A stretch of DNA of 64,000 nucleotides from Paenibacillus sambharensis (GCF_003233845.1 NZ_QKRB01000053.1:248001-312000), one strand, 5' to 3'; shown: positions 37,387-47,511, counted from the stretch's first letter. Notes: generated from the sequence alone by a model not told the origin. Numbers and translations are program-made.

Positions 37387-38511
37387 TCAGCCAGCCAGCT
37401 CTTCATTATTCCTGTAATATTCCGCTGATAACATACTGTTCAGCTCCGTTGTGAAAGCCAGCTCCACCCGGTAGCCTGTTCCGTCAGGCTCTGTCGTCAG
37501 AATCCAGTAGGTGCCCCGTGCACCCGCCTCATCCAGACTGTCCCATACGACCACGAAGTGCCAGTTATCCCCATAGCGGACATCATAGTCCTGGACACGG
37601 CTTTCCACCAGTTCCTCCCGGTAAAGCGGCTCAATGACCAGGGATTCCACCGTACCGATACGATTGACCCAGTCTGCGAACGGCTTCATCGCCGCCTCGT
37701 CCTGTCTGGCAAAATAACTTTCCTTACCGCCGGCCGCTGCTGTGAAGGCAGCTTCATTCCCCTCCTGTGCCGCCTGATATAGCAGCGCAACCATGTGCTC
37801 TGGCGGCAGAATCGGTGTCGTATAGATTTCCGACAGGAAACGTCTGTCCTCGATAGCAGCCCGTATACCGGCATCAGCCAGCTCTTCCTGAGCAGCGCCT
37901 GCGGCCAGGCCAAAGGCACCTTCATAAATTGACACCCGGTCAACAACCTTCGCACCGCCTCCCAGCGGTGTAACCACCCATAGGACCCAATCAGACTTCC
38001 GCTGCTCCCTTACGATCTCCGCCTGGCTGCCGTATGTATGTTCAAACTCCTGCAGGGTAGGCGCTGTTAACAGAAACTTGTCATACAGCTCCAGAGTACG
38101 TTCGGCAGCAGACACCGCGGATGCTTCTTCCTGAAGCTCCTGGAGACTTTCCGGTGTGAACATCACACGAGGTATCTCCGCAGTCTGCGCATACTCTGTG
38201 CGGTCCCCCCGGGACAGTGCCTCATGCATTGCCTGGACTGTCTCCACCGCCAGAAGCGGCACGGGACGATCACTCTCCTGGACCTGATTGGAAGCAAGTG
38301 CAGCGGTTGACGCAGGTGCCGCAGTACGCCCGGCGCCGGCAGATAAGATGCCGACCACACCTGATTCGGCTTCTGCTTGTGATCCTGGGGATGGCGGCAC
38401 CACCTCCGGCTGTTCCGCATATTTATCCGAGCATGCCGCCAACATGGACAGAGACAGCACAATAGAGACTGCAACCGGTACAATGGTTCGTATTCGCCGT
38501 TTCTTCTTCAT
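37387..38511 (-). CDS. Lipoprotein of unknown function
   Basis: The 374-residue protein has a Lys/Arg-rich start (KKKRRIRT), a hydrophobic core (IVPVAVSIVLSLSM) and lipobox LAAC at about residue 27. A Pro/Ser/Glu linker follows. The mature domain is Ala/Glu-rich with two halves that each resemble an NTF2-like or substrate-sensing fold (ALSRGDRTEYAQTAEIPR; AAQEGNEAAFTAAAGGKESY). No family is recognised. GGAGGGTC precedes the ATG. Confidence 0.75.
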   Translation of the reverse strand: MKKKRRIRTIVPVAVSIVLSLSMLAACSDKYAEQPEVVPPSPGSQAEAESGVVGILSAGAGRTAAPASTAALASNQVQESDRPVPLLAVETVQAMHEALSRGDRTEYAQTAEIPRVMFTPESLQELQEEASAVSAAERTLELYDKFLLTAPTLQEFEHTYGSQAEIVREQRKSDWVLWVVTPLGGGAKVVDRVSIYEGAFGLAAGAAQEELADAGIRAAIEDRRFLSEIYTTPILPPEHMVALLYQAAQEGNEAAFTAAAGGKESYFARQDEAAMKPFADWVNRIGTVESLVIEPLYREELVESRVQDYDVRYGDNWHFVVVWDSLDEAGARGTYWILTTEPDGTGYRVELAFTTELNSMLSAEYYRNNEELAG

Positions 38512-38618
38512 AGCAGACCCTCCGCTTACATAAATGAGAGAATGTAACTAGTTCTTATGTCTCTATTCTAACACAATTATTACAAAATAGGTCTATCCAT
38601 GTCGAATAAAATAACAAA

Positions 38619-38665
38619 AAAGACACTGCTTTCGGGATTGACCCGTCCTGCAGTGTCTTTCTCAT
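38619..38665 (-). terminator. Terminator of the TcaA-like gene
   Basis: aaagacactgc pairs with gcagtgtcttt; on the minus strand a T-run follows. It lies just after the TcaA-like stop. Confidence 0.8.
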
Positions 38666-38706
38666 TCTTCATTCTTCTATGGACCCGTTAACATATGCCT
38701 CGGGAA

Positions 38707-40617
38707 CTATACTTCCTCATCCGTGCTGATCAGCGTATGCAGCAGCCAGCCGTCTGTTTCGCTGAACACCACCTTGTATTTCGAGATGAACTTGCGGTTC
38801 TTGGACGTGCCGTCCTTAGAGGTAATCATATACTTTTCGGCTGTTGTCACCTCGTAGGCCCCGTCGCTCACTTCCTCTGCCTTCTGGACCTTAACGCCCA
38901 GCAGCTCCTCGGTAATGCCCTTCTTCTCCAGATAAACGATATAATCCGCAGATTCCTTGTAAGCCGGTCCGGAAGGTTCCATCAGATGGGATACATAGCT
39001 GAAGTCCCGGTTATTGATCGCCTCAACCGAGGCGTTTAGATAATCCTTCATGAAGACCTGCATCTGTTCGAGAGCTGACCCCACAGACGCGGAAGCTGCA
39101 GCAGCGGCGACCCCGCCATCAGCCCAAACGCTGGTGTACAGCGCTGGCTTCTCTTCGGTATGCGTAACCATATGCTCATCGTTGAAGCCATAATTATTTT
39201 CGACTAGCTCAACCAGCCACGTCTTGGCCGATTCATCATATACAAGCGTAATCTCATACATATTCGACAGCTCTTCAAGGACTGGCTCTTCATCTGGATA
39301 GAAGTGATCCTCCTCGACATGCTCACGTGTATTAAGCGTCACATACCAGTGCCCTTCACTCCGGTAAAGCCGGAAGGAGTCCAGGTCAAAGTCCGTAGCC
39401 ATATATTTGCCGGCATAACTGTAACCATGCTGCTGGTTGTACTCAACGCTTTCCTGCAGGCCGGCTTTGTAATCCTCTGTCGCCGTCGTCATTCCATCCA
39501 CCTTGCCTGATGTGAAGGCTTCTAGGAACTCACGTGTGTTAAGGACCACCAGATCCATAATGCCCTGTTGAAAATCCTCGTTGTCTGCAAGCTTGATATC
39601 TACGTAGCTGTCCTCAATCGGCGCCTTGCCCGACTGCATCTTGCCCCATGGATACTCCACCTCGATGGATGCTGTCATAGAGCCGTCCGTTAAGACCGGG
39701 CCAATCATAGACTGCTCGAACGGATTAACGCCGGTATCGTTATCATTAATGAACAGTATGGCTTGAAGACCCTCTGTATCGTCCAGCCCGGTATACACGG
39801 ATATATCTTGTCCCTCCAGATACAGGTCTGCTATTTGCTTACTGCCCACTGCGACTAGACTAATCTCCTCTGTGCGGGAAAGCTCCATATAATGGCTCTT
39901 CAGCTTCGCTTCCAGGTTGTAGATTCCCGGCACATAAGGACCGAACGTCTTGCTGTAGTCAAGCTTGTCGGTCACCGCCAGCTCCTTGCCGTCCAAGAGC
40001 AGGCTGACATCCTTATAGTTGGTCTCAAGCGTCAAGTAGACAGGTTCGACGGTCAGCTCAAACTTGTCGAAGATGAGAAATTGTTTGCCCTTCTTCTCCA
40101 ATACAACCAGACCATCCAGCCCGTAATTATCCCGGGTACCGTAGTAACCGTTTGTCAGCGACGCATCCTCATCCATTCGGGATGACTGGCGCTGAAGGCT
40201 GGCGGCCACCTCCTTCACCGCATCCGGATTGGCGTCTAAATAACGCATGAATCCTGCCACCGATTCCTCATTGATCGCCAGCCGCTCATCGGTTGAAGTC
40301 AGATAACGGGCAGCAGCCTTGGCATCCTGCTTATTAAGCGCCTGCTCAAACCCGGCGATCAGCCGTTCCTTGCCAGTCAGATGAGCGCCGATCAGATATC
40401 CTGCCACAAGTAGAATAACGAAGGATGCACCCACTGCAAGTTGAATCTTTGCTTTCCTCGGTAGCGGTGCTCTTGGCTTGGCCACCACCTGCTGCTGCAC
40501 CGTTCGCTGCTGCCCGGTCTGAGACTGAACTGTACTGGTAGAAGCAGATGTACCGCAGGATTTACAAAATTGGGCCCCTTCCGAAAGGGCAGTACCGCAT
40601 TCCCGGCAATATCTCAT
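38707..40617 (-). CDS. Zinc-ribbon membrane protein, TcaA/YvbJ-like
   Basis: The 636-residue protein starts with a four-Cys zinc ribbon (YCRECGTALSEGAQFCKSCG), then a cytosolic linker, one membrane helix (about residues 58-80) and a large extracellular part with Ig-like and two NTF2-like segments. This is the architecture of YvbJ and of staphylococcal TcaA, a receptor linked to wall synthesis and glycopeptide response. The C-terminal region (STDEEV end) resembles the TcaA NTF2 fold. GGAGG lies 10 nt before the ATG. It follows another zinc-ribbon membrane gene by 42 bp. Confidence 0.85.
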   Translation of the reverse strand: MRYCRECGTALSEGAQFCKSCGTSASTSTVQSQTGQQRTVQQQVVAKPRAPLPRKAKIQLAVGASFVILLVAGYLIGAHLTGKERLIAGFEQALNKQDAKAAARYLTSTDERLAINEESVAGFMRYLDANPDAVKEVAASLQRQSSRMDEDASLTNGYYGTRDNYGLDGLVVLEKKGKQFLIFDKFELTVEPVYLTLETNYKDVSLLLDGKELAVTDKLDYSKTFGPYVPGIYNLEAKLKSHYMELSRTEEISLVAVGSKQIADLYLEGQDISVYTGLDDTEGLQAILFINDNDTGVNPFEQSMIGPVLTDGSMTASIEVEYPWGKMQSGKAPIEDSYVDIKLADNEDFQQGIMDLVVLNTREFLEAFTSGKVDGMTTATEDYKAGLQESVEYNQQHGYSYAGKYMATDFDLDSFRLYRSEGHWYVTLNTREHVEEDHFYPDEEPVLEELSNMYEITLVYDESAKTWLVELVENNYGFNDEHMVTHTEEKPALYTSVWADGGVAAAAASASVGSALEQMQVFMKDYLNASVEAINNRDFSYVSHLMEPSGPAYKESADYIVYLEKKGITEELLGVKVQKAEEVSDGAYEVTTAEKYMITSKDGTSKNRKFISKYKVVFSETDGWLLHTLISTDEEV

Positions 40618-40659
40618 GTTGTCCTATCCTCCAATAAAGTAAAGTGCACACAGTTGCTA

Positions 40660-41475
40660 TTAATAGGAGGAAAACGGCAGCTGTCTGACAATCTGATCAA
40701 CGAGAAAGGATGCCATCAGTATAAGGGTAATGAATGTCGCGACATAAGTTAAGACCGTCCCATAAATCGCATCCAGACCCGTACCTGGATTGTTATTAAA
40801 GCTGTTTACAACGAAGGCGGGAACGGTAAAGATCGCCCCGACAAACCCAAGCAGCAGGAATATGCCGAGCAGCGATGACTTCAGGGCAGCGAACACGAAA
40901 GCAACGACAAGCAGCGCGACGAATGGTACGAGAAAAGCTCCGAATCTCGCAGCCACTTCCTTGAAGCCTGCCTGGGACTTGGCCAATCTGACAGCAGCGA
41001 AGCAGTAAACCGTGACAAGCATCATTAAGATAGCGTAGGTAATAGCAGGTTTAATAACCATGCTGCCGAACGATGGCTGGAACCGTTCACCAAGTGTTAA
41101 TGCATAGAACATAAGCGGAATCAGGACGGCATACAGCACAATGGTAATAATCCCGTTCACGAACTGCTCTCCGCCCATCTGGCGTCCTGCTGTATAAGGG
41201 CTCTTGAGCGTATTCAGAAAATAGTTCAGGTACATCTTGGAGCCGGATTTCGCCTTCTGCAGGTAAGGATTCAGCTGGTCCGTCACAGTTGGTCCTGTGC
41301 TGCCTGGACCTGCTTGCGCCTGTCCTCCCGGATGAGCAGCAGGCCCGGAAGCTGGCATAGCGGAAGCTGCCGCCGTCTCTACTCCCGCTGAACCAGACGG
41401 CATTAGTCTCGTTCCGCATTTCTCGCAAAAATTACCGCCTTCACCGGTGTGTCCACAATTTGAGCATTGCATCAT
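40660..41475 (-). CDS. Zinc-ribbon, Yip1-like polytopic membrane protein
   Basis: The 271-residue protein begins with a zinc ribbon (CSNCGHTGEGGNFCEKCG), has a Pro/Ala/Gly-rich linker to about residue 65, then about five hydrophobic helices of the Yip1/DUF type seen in Bacillus (e.g. LLGIFLLLGFVGAIFTVPAFVV). It is the first gene of a probable operon with the TcaA-like protein. Function is unknown; the shared zinc-ribbon heads suggest the two proteins interact or share a partner. Confidence 0.8.
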   Translation of the reverse strand: MMQCSNCGHTGEGGNFCEKCGTRLMPSGSAGVETAAASAMPASGPAAHPGGQAQAGPGSTGPTVTDQLNPYLQKAKSGSKMYLNYFLNTLKSPYTAGRQMGGEQFVNGIITIVLYAVLIPLMFYALTLGERFQPSFGSMVIKPAITYAILMMLVTVYCFAAVRLAKSQAGFKEVAARFGAFLVPFVALLVVAFVFAALKSSLLGIFLLLGFVGAIFTVPAFVVNSFNNNPGTGLDAIYGTVLTYVATFITLILMASFLVDQIVRQLPFSSY

Positions 41476-41654
41476 AATTCCCTCTCATTTCATCGAAAGT
41501 ATGGAATCCCAGGCTGCATCAGCCCGGATCATTCCTATCATTTTCCCCTAATATGGGTCAAAGTTCCTTCCTATTATGATAGAGTCGAGTAATTTTGACA
41601 ATGATTTATCCTACTTTTTTCCTAATTTAATCATTGAAGATGATGGCTGCGGCA

Positions 41655-41700
41655 CAAAAAAGAGAGCCTCCGCCAGCTGCGGAAGCTCTCTCTTCGATTC
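41655..41700 (-). terminator. Terminator of the large PL11 gene
   Basis: agagagcctccgc pairs with gcggaagctctct and, on the minus strand, is followed by TTTTTTG. Confidence 0.8.
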
Positions 41701-41742
41701 TTTCACCCCACAATGCCCATCATCCCGTGTACAATGGTTCAG

Positions 41743-44316
41743 TTATACGTTCCGGCTCCATTCCGTTATCAGCCGCTTGGCCAGTGCGGTCAGATTGTTC
41801 GCGGCAAGCTCTGAAATATGATCATTCTTCGTCTTGCCCTGCAGCTCTGACAGGAACTTCTCCATGAACTTGATCGCCTGCTCATATGAGCCCTTGTCTG
41901 CGTGGTGAAGGGCCTGTTTTAGCGAGTTCTTCAGCTTGTCAGCTACCGGGCCCTTCACATCGCCTGCTGCAATGTAGCCTGTCAGCATGCTGCACAGCTC
42001 ATTCCTTGAATCCGGTGCAGGGGCTGCAGACTCGTGCAGCGGCACTTGCGACCAGTCCATATCGGAGGCGAAATAGAAGCTCGGGTAGGCCGGCTGGTTG
42101 TAGCCTGAATTCTGCCAGGCAATGCCGGTACGGTACTGTGCGTCGTGCATCAGCGTATAGAGCTTGCGGTCCGTCACCTCTGTGCTCAGATAAATGCGGA
42201 TCGCCGAGCTGTCCACGGTGCGGACAAGCAGCTCTTCACGCCAGTCGCCGAAGATATCGGCAACGAGCGACGGATTGCCCTTCGTATGGTTATTCGTGCG
42301 CGTTCCTTCCGCGGTCAGAAGGATGCCGCGCTTCCAGTCGCGGATAACCGGTGTGGCATCGATTGCCCCGTCCACGATCTGGGTCGTCATGTTGGCCGCC
42401 CACTTGATATTCATGTTCGTACCAGGCATTGTGGTTCCGATCTGCTCGCCATCCGCCGTCCACAGGCCGACTGCCCATGTTTCCAAGCCCCGGTGAGCCG
42501 GATCGATGTCGCCTATCATACCGCGGCCGGTATCCTTACCGGTATAACCGCCGTAGATGACCTCGCCCGTCTTGGCGTCACGCAGTGCATAACCGTACGG
42601 TGCCCAAGGCCCGCCTTCGAAGACCATGAAGATTTCCAGCCCAGGCCGGTCTGGATCAATATCAGCAACATGCAGGGCATCACCATGGCCAAGTCTCGCT
42701 GTCGTTCCAGGCGCTCCGCTTTGCGGCGGCATCACGTCCATGGAGCTGTACAACAGCGAGCCGTCATGATCAATCGTTGCCCCGCCGTATATAATTTCAT
42801 GCTTGCCGTCCCCGTCCACATCTGCCGTGCTGAACGAATGCGCTCCCTGCGTCGTAATCGTTCCGAATTCCGGATCGGTTCCGTTCCGCCCATGCGGTCC
42901 GTCGTTGAACGGATTGGTCATCGGCGTCCACCCGCTGTCCACATACCAGTATTCCTCAAGACTCTTGCCGTTCCAGCTGTAGGAAACAAGCGTGGTACGC
43001 GTGTAATAACCTCTTGCAAACACCGCATACGGCTTCTTACCGTCCAGATAGGCTACTCCTGCGAGGAAGCGGTCCACCCGGTTGCCCGGCTCGATCCGCG
43101 ACATCGCATAATCGCCCCACATGAGGCCGTCGTCATGGCGGCCGGGCTTATAATGGATGGTCTGCAGTTCGGCTCCCGTCTGACCGTCAAAGACCGACAG
43201 ATATTCCGGCCCTTCCAGAATGAAGCCCTCGAATGCCCGAAGGTTGTTGCGAGCACTGCGGGAAGTCGCATACACATCTACAAAGTAGTCCGCAAGGCTC
43301 TCCGCATCAGCGCGAGACAGCGGATAGGAGTAGCGCTGTTCAATTCCCCAGCTTTCCTCCAGCGTCTTCGGCCAACTGCCGTTTACAACCTCTTCGTGCC
43401 TATGCCAGCCCATGAACATCTTCACCAGATGCTCATAGTAGCCGCTGCTGCTCATCCGGTAATCATCCGTATGGCTGTAGCCTGCCGCAATATCGTCCTT
43501 CGGCATCGTAATGAACTTTTCCGAGGTGACATTCCCCTCCCGGTCATACCGGAGGATTTTGGTTCCCGGTGCGGTCTTGAACATAAGCTCTGCCCTGTTG
43601 TCCCCGTCAAAGTCGTATACCATGAACTGTGTATAATGAGCGCCAGAACGGATATTGACGCCAAGATCAATTCTGTACAGCAGCGTGCCATCAATGGTAT
43701 AGCAGTCAATGTAAGTATTGCCCGTGTAACCGACCTGTGAGACATCCTTCGAGTTGGAAGGATCCCATTTAACGAAGAACTCATACTGTCCGTCGCCATC
43801 CACATCCCCGACACTCATGTCATTCGCGCGATAGGTATAAGCTTCACCTGCGGGGGTTACACCATCCTCCGGCTTGGTCAGCGGCAGGTCATAGTAGCTG
43901 TCAGCCCAAGGCGATACAGCCTCGCTCTGATCAATCTCCCTGCCGCCTGATACGGCAGCTACATGATACTTGGCATTCACACTTCCATCCTTATCCAGGT
44001 AATTCGTGCTGTCCGTTACGGCTGCAATACGCTTGCCATCACGGTAAACGTGGAAGTCCGTTCCCGTCAGGCCGCCTGCCGAATAACCTGTCGCTTCCTC
44101 TGCCAGCAGCCGCCAGCTGAGGAACACACCTTCCGATGTATGGGCGGCGACGAGCCCCCTGTCCAAGCTCTCCAGCTGCATGCCTGTACGCTGACCGCCT
44201 TTCTTGCCCTGAAGCTCCGCTGCGGTTAAGCCAGAGGCCCCCGTCAGCATGAGCGGTACCGTCAGAGCCGCTGTAATAATAGTCCGAGCTATCGAAGATT
44301 TACCCCTTGCTGCCAT
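41743..44316 (-). CDS. Secreted rhamnogalacturonan lyase, PL11, with FIMAH-like C-terminal domain
   Basis: The 857-residue protein has a signal peptide (TIITAALTVPLMLTGASG), the PL11 N-domain (LDRGLVAAHTSEGVFLSWRLL) and a propeller with Ca2+ loops GDVDGDGQYEFFVKWDP, YDFDGDNRAELMFKTAPG, ADVDGDGKHEIIYGG. A roughly 100-residue insert (about 250-350) is absent in the 14-16 kb paralogue. Two wall-binding-like helices at the C-terminus (QAIKFMEKFLSELQGK; ISELAANNLTALAKRLI) resemble the FIMAH domain. The insert may make it exo-acting or alter its binding groove (inference). Ribosome site is weak; a cre-like box lies upstream. Confidence 0.93.
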   Translation of the reverse strand: MAARGKSSIARTIITAALTVPLMLTGASGLTAAELQGKKGGQRTGMQLESLDRGLVAAHTSEGVFLSWRLLAEEATGYSAGGLTGTDFHVYRDGKRIAAVTDSTNYLDKDGSVNAKYHVAAVSGGREIDQSEAVSPWADSYYDLPLTKPEDGVTPAGEAYTYRANDMSVGDVDGDGQYEFFVKWDPSNSKDVSQVGYTGNTYIDCYTIDGTLLYRIDLGVNIRSGAHYTQFMVYDFDGDNRAELMFKTAPGTKILRYDREGNVTSEKFITMPKDDIAAGYSHTDDYRMSSSGYYEHLVKMFMGWHRHEEVVNGSWPKTLEESWGIEQRYSYPLSRADAESLADYFVDVYATSRSARNNLRAFEGFILEGPEYLSVFDGQTGAELQTIHYKPGRHDDGLMWGDYAMSRIEPGNRVDRFLAGVAYLDGKKPYAVFARGYYTRTTLVSYSWNGKSLEEYWYVDSGWTPMTNPFNDGPHGRNGTDPEFGTITTQGAHSFSTADVDGDGKHEIIYGGATIDHDGSLLYSSMDVMPPQSGAPGTTARLGHGDALHVADIDPDRPGLEIFMVFEGGPWAPYGYALRDAKTGEVIYGGYTGKDTGRGMIGDIDPAHRGLETWAVGLWTADGEQIGTTMPGTNMNIKWAANMTTQIVDGAIDATPVIRDWKRGILLTAEGTRTNNHTKGNPSLVADIFGDWREELLVRTVDSSAIRIYLSTEVTDRKLYTLMHDAQYRTGIAWQNSGYNQPAYPSFYFASDMDWSQVPLHESAAPAPDSRNELCSMLTGYIAAGDVKGPVADKLKNSLKQALHHADKGSYEQAIKFMEKFLSELQGKTKNDHISELAANNLTALAKRLITEWSRNV

Positions 44317-44418
44317 CCATGATCACCATCCTGTTCGTATTCATGGTTCAAGTTCGTCATCCCGTCACTCCCCTGGCAGCCGCCCGCTCTGATGTCAATT
44401 TTCCCTATAGCCAACTTC

Positions 44419-44432
44419 TGATTGCGCTTACA
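44419..44432. promoter_or_regulatory. cre-like box upstream of PL11
   Basis: On the minus strand TGTAAGCGCAATCA matches cre at 13 of 14 positions. It lies about 103 bp before the PL11 start. Confidence 0.5.
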
Positions 44433-44640
44433 TTCCTCGTGTCAGCTTCACCTCCAGCGTTAGCTCTGACCTGCTGGTCCTTTCGATTCCCTTTTCATTA
44501 TAGATTCACCAATCGTCCCCACACATGCAAAAATCCGAGTTTTTATGTGAAAAAACAGAGTTTCGGCAGGCTTAATCGTCCCCCTTTCCACTTATTAGCA
44601 AATTGCTGAGCCGCATTGCTTTCAAGTGCCAGCTGTTACA

Positions 44641-44684
44641 AAAAAAGCACCCCGCAGGCCATATAGGTCCTGCAAGGGTGCTGG
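44641..44684 (-). terminator. Terminator of membrane hydrolase gene
   Basis: A hairpin pairing agcaccccgcagg with cctgcaagggtgct (one mismatch) is followed on the minus strand by seven T residues. Confidence 0.8.
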
Positions 44685-44687
44685 GTG

Positions 44688-46373
44688 CTACCGATGCTGG
44701 TACATGAATCGTTCCATATAATACATGAACGGACGATTGTAATAGCTGGAGAAATACATGTCGCTGCCATGACTGGCCAGCGGCATTGAGATCAGGGCAG
44801 CCCCGCTGTTCCCTGCTGCTTCATAAGCCTCCTGGAACGCTTCCGCGATCTGTGGAGCCACAATCCCATCATGCGTGCCTTGATAGATTAAGGCCGGGGG
44901 GCTGTCTTCCTCCACCAGCAGAGCCGGATCGCTGAGTTCCTCCGTCCCGTCTATTCCCACATACCCCGGAAGACCATTAGCCGGATAGAACGGAATAATT
45001 CCCTTCACGGTTAGCCGCGGATCGAGCATCTCCTCGTATTCACCGCCAGCCATGGCAAGGGCGGCCGCATTGGCGAGCTGCCCGCCGGCTGAACCGCCTG
45101 AGATGAAGACTGAGGAAAGGTCTGCTCCGTACTCCTCCGCCCGGTCAGCCATGAACGTGGTGAACAGCCCGATATGTCTCACCATATCATCTATGGTGAA
45201 ATCGCCAACGATATTGTCCGGCACCTCCGCGTAATCGATGAACTTCTTTTCACTGCTAAGACCATACTGAACGTCGAATACGACATAGCCCTGAGCGGCA
45301 AAGTACTTGTTCACCTCGGCGAAGTTGCCCGCACCCTTGTCCCCGATCGTCCAGCCGCCGCCGTGAATCCGGATCAATACAGAACCGCTGCCCGGCAGCT
45401 GCTCAGATGAATCTGCAGGCATGTACACATCGTAATGAAGCTTAATGCCTTCATCGACGCCTTCAGTCCCCTCGTAATAGACGATATTCTCCTCCACCGT
45501 ATAACCGCCAGATGGTGTGCCATAGAAGTACTCCGGAATAGAGAAGGGAATATCCATGAATGCTGCATGCACCAGTGTATCCGGGTTAGTCCCGAACGCC
45601 CGCTCATACTGCGCATCCGCACTGCTCAGCATGGACGGCACCCGGATCAGCGGCAGAAACAAGATAATGACGAGCACAGCGCCGACAACCCGTACCACAC
45701 GATTAAACCACCCGCCGGAATGGTTCCGCCGTAGCTTAAGCAGCAGGGCCGTGGCCCCGAGCATCATCAGCGCCAGGAACATCGCATATTCAGGCACCAT
45801 CACTTCCAGAATACCCGCACTTTCCTTCGTCAGCAGCTCATAGCTGATATAGATGCCCGCGAGCAGAATCAGACAGCACACGACCATCACAGCAATTCTC
45901 ACCGAAATCTTGAGGCGGCCCGGACGGTCGGTGAACCGGAACATGATTTCCTGCTCAGGATAACGCAGCTTATTCAGAGCGAGCAGCCCGCCGAGCAAAA
46001 ATAGAAGCAGCATAATGGCAATCGCCAGCGGACTTCTGGATGTCAGATTCGTCACCTCCGACGAAGCGCCTGTGTTCATAGCCGGGACCAGCAGCATGCC
46101 TGCCGTATGCAGGGCAAGATAGCTGTACGCCAGTCTTCTGTTCTGTTCCCCCCTCGCTGCCATAATCGGGTTGCCGATCAGTACAACCAGCATCAGCAGT
46201 CCGTACGCATTCCACAAGCCGCCAAATTTATCCGGCATGACCGTGACGAACAGCAGGCCCCCAGCCAGCGATATAACATTGAAGGCCAGCAGTACAGCAA
46301 TAAGTACCGCGCCCAAGCCTGTCCTTGCCCCTGGACGAAGCGAGGTTTGCGGCGAGATTCCATAGTACGCCAT
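44688..46373 (-). CDS. Membrane-anchored alpha/beta-hydrolase
   Basis: The 561-residue protein has about seven membrane helices in residues 20-260, then an extracellular alpha/beta-hydrolase (about 280-561). Landmarks are HGGGW (oxyanion), GGSAGGQ (Ser nucleophile), an Asp near YQGTHDGIV and a His near ASHG. It is the BD-FAE/carboxylesterase type. The fusion of a polytopic membrane domain with such a hydrolase points to a surface esterase of unknown substrate. GGGGGAG precedes the ATG. Confidence 0.85.
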   Translation of the reverse strand: MAYYGISPQTSLRPGARTGLGAVLIAVLLAFNVISLAGGLLFVTVMPDKFGGLWNAYGLLMLVVLIGNPIMAARGEQNRRLAYSYLALHTAGMLLVPAMNTGASSEVTNLTSRSPLAIAIMLLLFLLGGLLALNKLRYPEQEIMFRFTDRPGRLKISVRIAVMVVCCLILLAGIYISYELLTKESAGILEVMVPEYAMFLALMMLGATALLLKLRRNHSGGWFNRVVRVVGAVLVIILFLPLIRVPSMLSSADAQYERAFGTNPDTLVHAAFMDIPFSIPEYFYGTPSGGYTVEENIVYYEGTEGVDEGIKLHYDVYMPADSSEQLPGSGSVLIRIHGGGWTIGDKGAGNFAEVNKYFAAQGYVVFDVQYGLSSEKKFIDYAEVPDNIVGDFTIDDMVRHIGLFTTFMADRAEEYGADLSSVFISGGSAGGQLANAAALAMAGGEYEEMLDPRLTVKGIIPFYPANGLPGYVGIDGTEELSDPALLVEEDSPPALIYQGTHDGIVAPQIAEAFQEAYEAAGNSGAALISMPLASHGSDMYFSSYYNRPFMYYMERFMYQHR

Positions 46374-46522
46374 TGTTCCAAACTCCCCCTAAGCGTGTGC
46401 ATCGATTATGTATTCCAAGTCGACAGAAACTTACACCATTATATTATCCTATCAAAGATGGCATAGCCGGGGCAATGTTTAGGAGAGGAATCAGCATAGG
46501 AACAAGGTTCGGCAGCCCTATA

Positions 46523-46765
46523 CTATGGCTTGCCAGCCGCCGACCACATCAGTCCGACAAGCAGAGGATACAGAATAAACAAACCGACCGTCACAGCGGA
46601 TAACCAGCGGATCAGCAGGGTTTCTCTCGTCCTCTTGCCTACCAGAGTAAACACGAAAGCAAGACAGAATCCCGCCATGAACAAGGCATACAGCGTACTG
46701 TTGGTTATTCCGATATTAATGTTCATCGTGTACAAACCTAGGAAGATTGCGGACAGGATAAACAT
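46523..46765 (-). CDS. Small three-helix membrane protein
   Basis: The 80-residue protein is hydrophobic throughout with three probable helices. The ATG at 46765 lacks a good site; GGAGG lies about 24 nt further upstream, so an unusual start (ATT/ATC) 6-8 codons upstream is possible. No family is recognised. Confidence 0.55.
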   Translation of the reverse strand: MFILSAIFLGLYTMNINIGITNSTLYALFMAGFCLAFVFTLVGKRTRETLLIRWLSAVTVGLFILYPLLVGLMWSAAGKP

Positions 46766-46961
46766 GATTCTGGCCCCAAGAATTTTGATGCACCTCCAGC
46801 GAATTTACAACCTATCATCCATATATGGTTGTATATAGTAATATACATCACCATATGTAACCTTCACAAAACATCCTTCCCATTCAACGAAGGAAAGGCC
46901 ACCAGTCACACCGGCAGCCTCCATCTTTTATGCATCCCATCAGACGGGCCTTCCCGCTCTT

Positions 46962-47420
46962 CTACTGTCCCAGCTGCTTAAGCTGGTCAAGCGTACCTGT
47001 AATTTCGTTCAGCGTCTGCGCCATAGGCGAATTCTGCAAATCACCCAGGTTAATGGTGTTCTTCTCCAGCTGCTCCAGATATGTGTTAACCTCGGCAAGC
47101 AGCGTTGCATTGTAGCTCATCAGCTTATCATGAACATTCTCCGCAAAGGCAGGTGCCGATAGGTCGTTAAACTGAATTATGTCATTCTTCATATCCTCAA
47201 AGGACCGCTGTAGCTCATCTCTTGCCGCAGGGTCCAGCAGTGCCTGCTCGGCCCTGTAGGGAAGCGACTCAGCAAATGCAGCCGCGTCCGTCACATATGA
47301 AGTTGCCTCATTAACATAATCCAGCGACTGGTCTACCTTTTCAATCAGCGAACAGCCCGAGGCAACCAGCCCTCCGAGCAGCAAGAGCACAGCCATCAAG
47401 GGACGTATGAATGCGTTCAT
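46962..47420 (-). CDS. DUF6376-like lipoprotein
   Basis: The 152-residue protein has a lipobox in GGLVASGC (Cys near 23), then a helical, acidic mature part (SLDYVNEATSYVTDAAAFAESLP...). It resembles a small lipoprotein family of Bacillus/Paenibacillus annotated DUF6376. AGGAGG lies 8 nt before the ATG. Function unknown. Confidence 0.75.
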   Translation of the reverse strand: MNAFIRPLMAVLLLLGGLVASGCSLIEKVDQSLDYVNEATSYVTDAAAFAESLPYRAEQALLDPAARDELQRSFEDMKNDIIQFNDLSAPAFAENVHDKLMSYNATLLAEVNTYLEQLEKNTINLGDLQNSPMAQTLNEITGTLDQLKQLGQ

Positions 47421-47511
47421 TCCACCAGCCTCCTATTGTTGTGAAACCCGATCCTTACCCTATACTACTCTTTAAGCTTAGACGAGGTTTCGTTATTCTA
47501 GAACACCGGGA

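Larger units (their letters stand above)
44317..44687. other. Promoter region of PL11 and terminator of next gene
   Basis: These 371 bp contain a cre-like box and a terminator (44641-44684). I see no gene. Confidence 0.5.

Noticed and set aside
42145..43740. Plus-strand frame of 531 codons
   Set aside because: Opposite strand of the PL11 gene; no family features.
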